Source: Dolomedes plantarius
Lineage: Eukaryota > Arthropoda > Arachnida > Araneae > Dolomedidae
Length of the DNA: 64,000 nt
Assembly (NCBI GenBank): GCA_907164885.2
Contig: OU015490.1
Span: forward strand, 234,412,332-234,476,331
Reading direction: 5' to 3'
The stretch's first letter is position 1; each line of letters begins with the position of its first letter. This document shows, piece by piece, positions 57,773 to 64,000 of this stretch. Under the pieces are notes generated by a model, which was not told the DNA's origin, did no database searches, and saw only the letters and a program-made list of their open reading frames with translations. Both the position numbers and the translations under genes were made by a program.

Positions 57773-58847
57773 AAATATTTTCTTTATGCTTGCTGAGTAT
57801 AAAGCATAAGCTCAATCAGAATAGAGGTAAACTCAGTGAGAAAAGAGGATAATTTCATTTCGTAGGGAATTTTCTTGGTCTGAAACATTATCTGCAGTTA
57901 TTTTTCTTCCATATTTAAATTACATAATTTTACTCTTCAGTAGTTTTATCTTCTTTCTCTGTGCACATATCGAGACATGAAAACTTGCTTTTGATTTTTG
58001 TAGCAATCCTAAATCGATAAATTTAGCTTATAAAATGATTGATCAAATTTTATTCCTTTTCTTTTCAAAATCATATCTTTGAAGCTTTTCGCATCATTTT
58101 TTTTTTATCTATGAGTCGGCTTTTTCAGCAGAATTGCAACCATTATGTTAAGATTATCATATTTTACTTTTCTTTCAGTTTTTGCATACTAATATTTTAT
58201 ATATATAACATTACTCTTCGATTTGAAAAGCATTATGCCATCATGGGGGAAAGCTGATCACGCGAATATATTTATACGCATGGCCATGCAGAAAACTAAA
58301 TCACCACTTCGGATTCTTGCGGAAGATTTAAAACTACCTCTCGCAAACGCATGTAAACGAATTTTCGTTTCAGTCTTCATACCATAACGCGAGCGCAGTT
58401 ATCACACAAATTTTTCGAAGAATTTTGATCCGACAAATTTGCCTTTCAGCTTAGGAGCATTTTAAATATTTGCACGCTAAGCTCTCCTTTTAGCATTTTC
58501 ACATATTATCCAATTTTCATTTTGTATTTTTTCTTTTAAAGACAAATACTTTAAAGAATTGCTAAGCTTGCATGTTAAAAGGCAATATGTGCTACAATGC
58601 GCATATTTTTTTTTCTGTTTTAGCTCTAGAGGAATGTCGTAATGTGCTCCTTTCATGACAGAAAGGCATTATTACATTAAAATACAAACAGAAAAATTTT
58701 GCATTCGTGATAAAACATTTAACTGTTCAAAAATACTTAAAAAATCGAAAACGTCAATGCTGACTTTTGGCTTAAAATCTTTTTAGACACCTAAATACAT
58801 CACCAAGTAATAATTATTTTAAGTCAGTAAACATATTTATAATTGAA
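57773..58847. other. No recognised gene
   Basis: AT-rich DNA up to the third H1 Helitron. The open frame at 58039-58257 is F/I-rich with no recognisable product. Confidence 0.4.
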
Positions 58848-59527
58848 CTAGCTGAAAACCCGCGCTTCGCTACGGAGTACATTGAAATTAAATACAACGG
58901 TCAATGTATGCAATTAATGCCAAAAAAAATAAATATATATATATTTATAATAAATACGACGATCAATGTATACAATTGATGTAAAAAAAAACATATTTAT
59001 AAAAAAATCGTAAGGGATATTTTTATAGACAAAATAAAGTCCAATCGTCTGCCGCATTAGCAAGAAAAAAATACTTTTTTGTCTATTTTTTTTTTGCACG
59101 TGACGATAAATTTATTTAAAGTACCAGAAAAAGAAATCACGTGATCAGCGTTTAATAAATTAAATTCTAAAAATTAATCTTTAAAAATTCACCAAAAATC
59201 AGGAAATGGAGGTAAAAATTTGAAAAAAATTTCATTTTGAAGGAATTTTTATGATCTTTCTTGTGATATAAATTTTATAACCCTCAATGTATTATTTTAA
59301 ATGCAAACGTAAAAAAGGTTTAAAAACCAGCTTAAAAATTTAATTTAAAAAAATCTAAGAAGAATTTTTGAAAAATCTTTCTTAGTGCACCCCTACACTA
59401 TTAGAAGAATCGCCATGCAAAATTTCAGCCCTTTAGGTCCAGCGGTTTGGTCTGTGCGTTGTATGTCAGTCAGTCAGTGAATGAATGAATGAATGAGTCA
59501 GTTACGGAACTGTTTTATATATATAGA
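58848..59527 (-). mobile_element. Non-autonomous Helitron, family H1, copy 3
   Basis: On the minus strand it starts TCTATATATATAAAACAG at 59527 and ends GCGGGTTTTCAGCTAG at 58848, with A before and T after. It is closer to copy 2 than to copy 1: the CATT expansion and CAATGTACTCCGTAGCG are shared. It lacks the palindromic insert of copy 2. No coding. Confidence 0.9.
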
Positions 59528-59631
59528 TTGAATGTTAAAAACAATTCAGATTTACTCTGGAGGCAAGGAATAACTGAAATATTTAAGTCGGATATTAGAA
59601 GAACAAGGAATTCACAGTAAGACGTGTTATA

Positions 59632-61510
59632 GAGGAAAGTTGCCAAATGCGTACCAGACTCCTAATAATAGTGGTGTACAAACTATTTTCAGTCGAGACC
59701 CATTTTCCTCAAATAAAAAATCACGGGACCCCAAATGAAAATTTTTTTGTTGTAGCAATTTTTTTTTTAAATTAGAAAAATGTTAGCAAAAAATAGAAAA
59801 AAAGAAATAAGCAAATTTTCACAAACTATCTAAAAAATCAATGAACTGTAGATTGTGGCTATACTTTGCCTAAAAGCAATAAAAAAAGTATCGCTTACCT
59901 TCTACAAATGCAAATTTATATCACTTACATAACCTATATGGTGTAAGAACACGTGTTTCTCTGCTGTTCCCGTAGATTTGTAAAAAAAAACAGGCAAGAC
60001 TGATGTAAAAATTAAATAATGTTTAATAAGCACTATCGGTTCGAAAAATGGTTTAATTATATTTATTTTTATACCAATATAAGCCTAGATTATATTTTTC
60101 ACGAGGTTTCTACAAAGTTTATTGAAATTAATTTTGAGATAAAATTGAACATTTTCTATGAAACGTCGTACTGCTGAGTAGTTTCCCAAAGCGTATATAC
60201 TAGTATGATTTAGGCAACTGACCGATATTGAAAAATTAAAAGTGTTTCGATTTTAGATAGATATTTTGAGAAGAACTTTTGGACAGTGGAATGAAGAAAA
60301 TATTAAAATGTCTATTGCGGTCTATAATAATAAAGAATATGGCTTCAATGTGTGCTGCAGACGATTTGGAATTCCTAACCCTGCATTAAAAAGGCACCTT
60401 CAAGGCAAGGTAAAAATATCTTTATCACCGTTAAAAAGTAAATGGGCTTTGACATTTCCACAAGATGCTGAAAACGAGTTGGTTAAACACATCCTCCATC
60501 TTTAAGCTTCCCTTTTTAGACTAAGCATCAGAGATGTAAGGAAATCAGAATTTGAAATTGCAGAAAAAGTTGTTTACCACATTAATTTAATCGCAGTACT
60601 AAGTTAGCAGGGAAAAAGTGATTTTACTAATTTATCAAGAGACATACAGACCCTTCCATACGGCAGCCTGAAAATACTTTCATTGCTCGTGCTAGAGGTT
60701 TTAACAGAGAAGCCGTCAGACAGTTTTTGTTAGTAATTGGGCTTTGACAACATTGCCACAATATTGCTTTTTAGTATATTAGGAGGAAATGTGAAGTTTA
60801 TATTGTTTTAAAAATTCATATTGAGGAAATTTCTCCACTTCCCTCAAAACCTCACAAACCAGAAACTGCTCAAAAAGCAACGGTGCTCACCAGTAGAGAC
60901 TATCTGGATAGGTTGGAAGATAAGAAAAACAAATTAAGTTGGTAGATGTGAAAAAGCAAACTCAAACATTAAGATCAAAACAAACGAAAACTCAAAATAA
61001 GATTGCAAATGTGTATTACTAAATAATGCTCCAAGAAGTATATCATCGAATGTTACTGTATGAACAAAGGAAGAGGAATGGTTCTGATCTTGACGTGAAG
61101 ATGTCCGTCTCGAAAGCATTATTCAATGCTAAGGATGTAAAATTTAGAAACATGAGGCGTGTGTATCAAAATACATCAAATTTTATTATCGTCCTAAACG
61201 TTCTTGGTTTATCATAAATATTAAATTTCTTCAGTAATTAGGTATTATTACTTCTAATCCAAAATCAGGTACGATTTCGGAAACCAACTAGTACGATTTA
61301 GGATACTAGTTGCCAAAATAATATCTATGGATTAATTTCAAACTGGTGCATGTATGTGAGCAAAAAATGTTTACAAATACATTTACTGTTTCAGACTGTT
61401 TAAATAAAATCTAATTCTATGATTTAGTAAAAGTAATGTTTTAAACAGGCATACCAGTTCTCCATATCATGCATAATTTCTTAAGAGGTAAGATTCTGGC
61501 AACTTTCCCT
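59632..61510 (+). mobile_element. pogo-like element with internally deleted transposase
   Basis: The tips GAGGAAAGTTGCCA (left) and GGGAAAGTTGCCA (right, read inward) lie next to TA dinucleotides. Inside, sub-terminal repeats of a TACGATTT motif occur near 60202, 61270 and 61291, two of them close to a GGCAACT or TTGCC. The transposase pseudogene at 60266-60960 lies between. TIRs of only 13-14 bp with one length difference make the borders moderately certain. Confidence 0.52.
60266..60960 (+). pseudogene. pogo/CENP-B-type transposase, core deleted
   Basis: The first 79 codons read as a CENP-B-like helix-turn-helix: FGQWNEENIKMSIAVYNN, then FNVCCRRFGIPNPALKRHLQ, then GK, and finally AENELVKHIL, the usual start of the second DNA-binding part. 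After a stop the protein continues in other frames: PSIRQPENTFIARARGFNRE then VRQFL (60650-60735). It then jumps to a C-terminal piece, EEISPLPSKPHKPETAQKAT and DYLDRLEDKK (60820-60930). In intact relatives several hundred codons with the DDE catalytic residues lie between RQFL and this C-terminal piece, so the core has been deleted. Function in host DNA binding is unlikely given the stops. Confidence 0.75.
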
Positions 61511-61511
61511 A

Positions 61512-61942
61512 ATAAGAACACGTTTTCATGATAATTTTTCTAAGGAGAGAATTGAATACGTTTTAAATGATTTAGAGTATTCCATATAGCATTTCTATTA
61601 AATATATAACGTAATTATTCTAAAGAGCAAAATTTCTGTAGGGAGTCTTTCAGTTAGTGAAGACTCATTGTGATGTCGTAAATGGACCTTATGTAGACGT
61701 CGCAAATGGACGTAAAATAGACCTTGGGAAAGAGGCAAATTCCTATATACGATGAAAATAAAATGATGCCCAGTAACATAGAAACGTGTTCTAAACGTAC
61801 TATCGATTTAATTTTTCAAGTACATACAGTTAAACGTTTGTGTAAACATAGCAAAGTTTGTTTCATTTTTAAATTTCAGATTATTATTTATTTTTTTCCT
61901 ATAAAGTAGTTTTAGACATTCGTAACATTTAATATTTATGTT
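61512..61942. other. No recognised feature
   Basis: Short AT-rich segment between the pogo element and the TTAA element. A phrase near GACGTCGCAAATGGACGTAA repeats once with variation (61674-61712). Confidence 0.4.
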
Positions 61943-62091
61943 TTAACACTAGAAAGATGGGAATTTTTTTCTTACTAAAAAGACTGAACACCGTCATTTT
62001 GATGGTTAAAAATAAAAATTAAAATTTACAATACTTAATGTTTTTCAAATGGTTAAATACTTTAAATTTTGAACTATTTCATACAAATATA

Positions 62092-63315
62092 CACTGAAGT
62101 GCCACTGAATTAGGGATACCTACCTAGTAACGAGTTGGGCCTCCTCTGGCCTTGATAACGGCTGCCACACGACGAGGCATAGATTCAACAAGTTTCTGGA
62201 AAAGTTCCACGGGAATGGCTTGCCAAATATTGGCTAAAGCTGTCCATAATTCAGTAAGGTTTTTTGGTGCTGTGTGAAGGCCTTTCACGCCTTGCTCCAA
62301 AACATCCCAAAGATGCTCAATAGGATTTAAGTCTGGGCTTCTAGGTGGCCAATTCATGACAGAGAAGTCAGAGGAATGCTCATCCAACCAGCCACTAGCC
62401 AACCGGGACTTGTGAGAGGTACAGTTGTCTTGCTGGAAAACTCCATTACCGTGCGGATGACAGAACAGCATAAACGGATGGAGGTGATCACCCAGCAACT
62501 CTACGTACCGAATTGCATTGAGGGAGGTTGGTACACGCACCAAAGATCCCAAACTGTGCCACAAAAAAACACCCCAGACCATGATTGAGCCACCATGCCC
62601 TTGTAAAGTTCCAGCCAGGCATGCAGAATCATCCATGGCTTCATGAGCCTGACGCCATATTCTCAGCCTACCGTCGGCGTTAAGTAGTCGGAATCGATAC
62701 TCATCACTCCATGCTACTCGTTTCCAGTCCTCTACACTCCAGTCTCTGTGCCCTCTTGCCCAGGCAAGACGTGCAGCCCGATGGCGAGTATAGAGCAATG
62801 GTACTCTCGTAGATCGACGGCTCCCGAAACCCATACGGTGAAGCGAGCGTTGCACAGTCCGTTTACTGACTGTACGACTGGCACCGTCATTAAACTGGGT
62901 GGTAATTTGAGCTAATGTTTGGCTTCGCTGGTTACGTACAATACACCTGAGCCGTCTCTCACCACGCACTGTCAAGGCTAATTGTCCTTTGTAGTTTGCC
63001 CGATCGCTAGTTTTTTTTTCCACCATCCATGTATTCTTGGTATACTCTTGACACTGTCGACCTTGAAAATCCTAGCTGTCTGACGATTTCGGAAATTGAA
63101 TGACCCATGCGTCGCGCACCTACGATTTGTCCGCGATCGAAGGCGTCTAAATCAGGCAGTTTACCCATACTGGCAAATCCAACAACTAATTCAGAACAAC
63201 CACAGTACGCTCTATATATGCATTTACCACAGTGCCCTCACTTGCGCATACATGATGCGCAGCGCTACACAATTTGCATAGGCTTTGCTATCTCTAATTC
63301 AGTGGCACTTCAGTG
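62092..63315 (-). mobile_element. Tc1/mariner transposon, nearly intact, 1224 bp
   Basis: TIRs CACTGAAGTGCCACTGAATT at both ends (right one read inward) match for about 22 bases and then mostly to 28. TA lies at 62090-62091 and 63316-63317. Between them is one transposase gene on the minus strand filling most of the element. The terminal repeats are nearly identical and the gene has only one visible lesion, so the insertion is recent compared with its neighbours. Confidence 0.95.
62124..63168 (-). pseudogene. Tc1-family transposase (DD36E-type spacing), one frameshift
   Basis: Cut-and-paste transposase of the Tc1/mariner superfamily, binding the element's own TIRs and cutting at TA. The long open part (62124-63026, 300 codons) has the catalytic motifs AWSDEYRF (Asp108), VFQQDNCTSHKS (Asp200) and SPDLNPIEHLWD (Glu237). 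Thirty-six residues separate the last two, against 34 in classical Tc1. Upstream, 63020-63168 encodes the N-terminal helix-turn-helix (MGKLPDLDAFDRGQIVGARR, then ISEIVRQLGFSRSTVSRVYQ) in another frame. The shift falls in a run of nine A (minus strand; 63011-63019). Total span is 1045 bases, about 348 codons plus one base, the normal length of the family. The plus-strand open frame at 62376-62588 is a shadow. Confidence 0.93.
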
Positions 63316-63837
63316 TATAACAAATTTATATATATTTAGATATATTTTTATGCAGGTATGCCGAGCTGACAACCTGGTATGGTATATCCGTAAAAATATA
63401 TACAGGGTTTCTGCAGTCCGTATTTTTAGTATCAATATTTCCAAAGAGCCAATATTTCTGTCATTTGCAAAGGGGGGAAGAGATGAAAAGTAACTAACAT
63501 TTTTCCGGTATTATTTTAAAGATTTCTGCCCGTTTTCTATACTGCCGTCAAATTGACGGCTTTCAGTCTTATTAGGTATACAACACATTTTCTCCCTCTC
63601 TTTACAATCGAATATAATTTTGTAAATGTGTGTGCATATTTAGCGTAAAACTAGAAAAAGTCATAAAATTTCAGAAGCTTTAGGATGTAAATACAGACAT
63701 AGCGCTCAATAGTATGTCCGAAACCGTCAAAATGACGGCAGCCGTCTTTCTACAGTGATAAACATTAAATAGTTTGAGTATAACAGAGCTTTTAGTACAA
63801 TAATGCATACATAAATACATAAGATAGTACTATATAG

Positions 63838-64000
63838 CAGGAGTGGCCAACTTTTGTGTACATATGATCTACTTTTTATCTTAAAAATGTGCCGCGATCG
63901 ACTTGTTGTCATAGGTGTAGTTTAAGTGGGGAGAGGGAGGTGTGAAATACATACCATGTTTATATACAGAGTTTGATTACGAGCTGCCCTCTCGTGAGCT
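63838..64000 (+). mobile_element. hAT terminus, runs off the window
   Basis: CAGGAGTGGCCAACTTTTGT is a typical hAT (Charlie-like) 5' end, followed by TGCCGCGATCGAC, another common sub-terminal phrase in that group. The partner end would lie beyond the window, so the TSD cannot be checked. Confidence 0.5.

Larger units (their letters stand above)
61947..63757. mobile_element. piggyBac-like TTAA element split by a Tc1 transposon
   Basis: TTAA (61943-61946) followed by CACTAGAAAGATGG at left. At the right, read inward, CACTGTAGAAAGACGG ends at 63757 beside ATAA, a likely mutated TTAA. Motifs of the CCGTCA..TTGACGG type occur near both ends (about 61991, 63546 and 63724). Without the Tc1 and one TA copy about 585 bp remain, so it is a MITE-sized element. 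The right tip has two extra bases, which lowers confidence. Confidence 0.52.

Noticed and set aside
59666..59740. hAT-like start (TAGTGGTGTACAAACTATTT, then TCGAGACCC)
   Set aside because: It resembles a hAT terminus, but no partner end or 8-bp duplication was found nearby, so the element is not called.
62376..62588. Plus-strand ORF of 70 codons
   Set aside because: Shadow of the Tc1 transposase gene.

Overview
This window looks like a gene-poor, A+T-rich (by eye about two thirds A+T) stretch of an animal nuclear genome, most likely an arthropod and plausibly an arachnid. The signs are long AT and CT microsatellites, no bacterial gene packing, tRNA-derived SINEs, several Tigger/pogo and hAT families, Helitrons with the usual arthropod ends, and a Tc1 transposase of the type common in spider genomes. 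The taxonomic guess is inference. No complete host gene is visible. Three short open stretches with splice-like or end-of-gene signals (5622-5855 minus, 27208-27355 minus, 32097-32228 plus) are the only host-exon candidates, and all are weak.

What the window does hold is a dense, layered set of mobile elements. Many can be delimited to the base from terminal repeats and target-site duplications (TSDs). 1.4-3.8 kb: a duplicated segment in which one copy has two extra MITEs, then a SINE and hAT MITEs. 5-10 kb: microsatellites, a Harbinger-like MITE, a 1 kb hAT element and a 0.96 kb Tigger-like element. 11-20.6 kb: hAT MITEs, an inverted and tandem foldback array, TTAA-flanked elements and Tigger-like MITEs. 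20.6-33.5 kb: mostly unrecognised AT-rich DNA with SINEs and a 414-bp TTAA MITE. 33.5-36.5 kb: three Helitrons, one inside another. 38.7-39.7 kb: a minus-strand solo LTR. 42.6-48.6 kb: a Tigger remnant, then an unusual TIR element carrying a decayed DDE-like gene and hit by a solo LTR, then a hAT transposase remnant hit by a second solo LTR of the same family. 49-55 kb: a hAT element, a second copy of the 414-bp MITE split by a 1.45 kb solo LTR, a Tigger with a transposase remnant, and a second long solo LTR. 55-64 kb: TTAA and Harbinger-like MITEs, a third copy of the Helitron family, a pogo pseudogene with its core deleted, and a nearly intact Tc1 transposon inside a TTAA element.

The genes do not form a pathway. 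All recognisable coding sequence is transposase or a decayed relative: Tc1 (one frameshift), hAT C-terminus, two Tigger C-termini, a pogo N- and C-terminus, and one family I know only as an uncharacterised multi-copy arthropod protein. That last one lies between imperfect terminal inverted repeats of about 100 bp or more, with a TTA duplication, and is the best candidate for an undescribed transposon type. The nested insertions give a relative history: Helitron into Helitron, LTR into MITE, LTR into hAT, LTR into the new element, Tc1 into a TTAA element.
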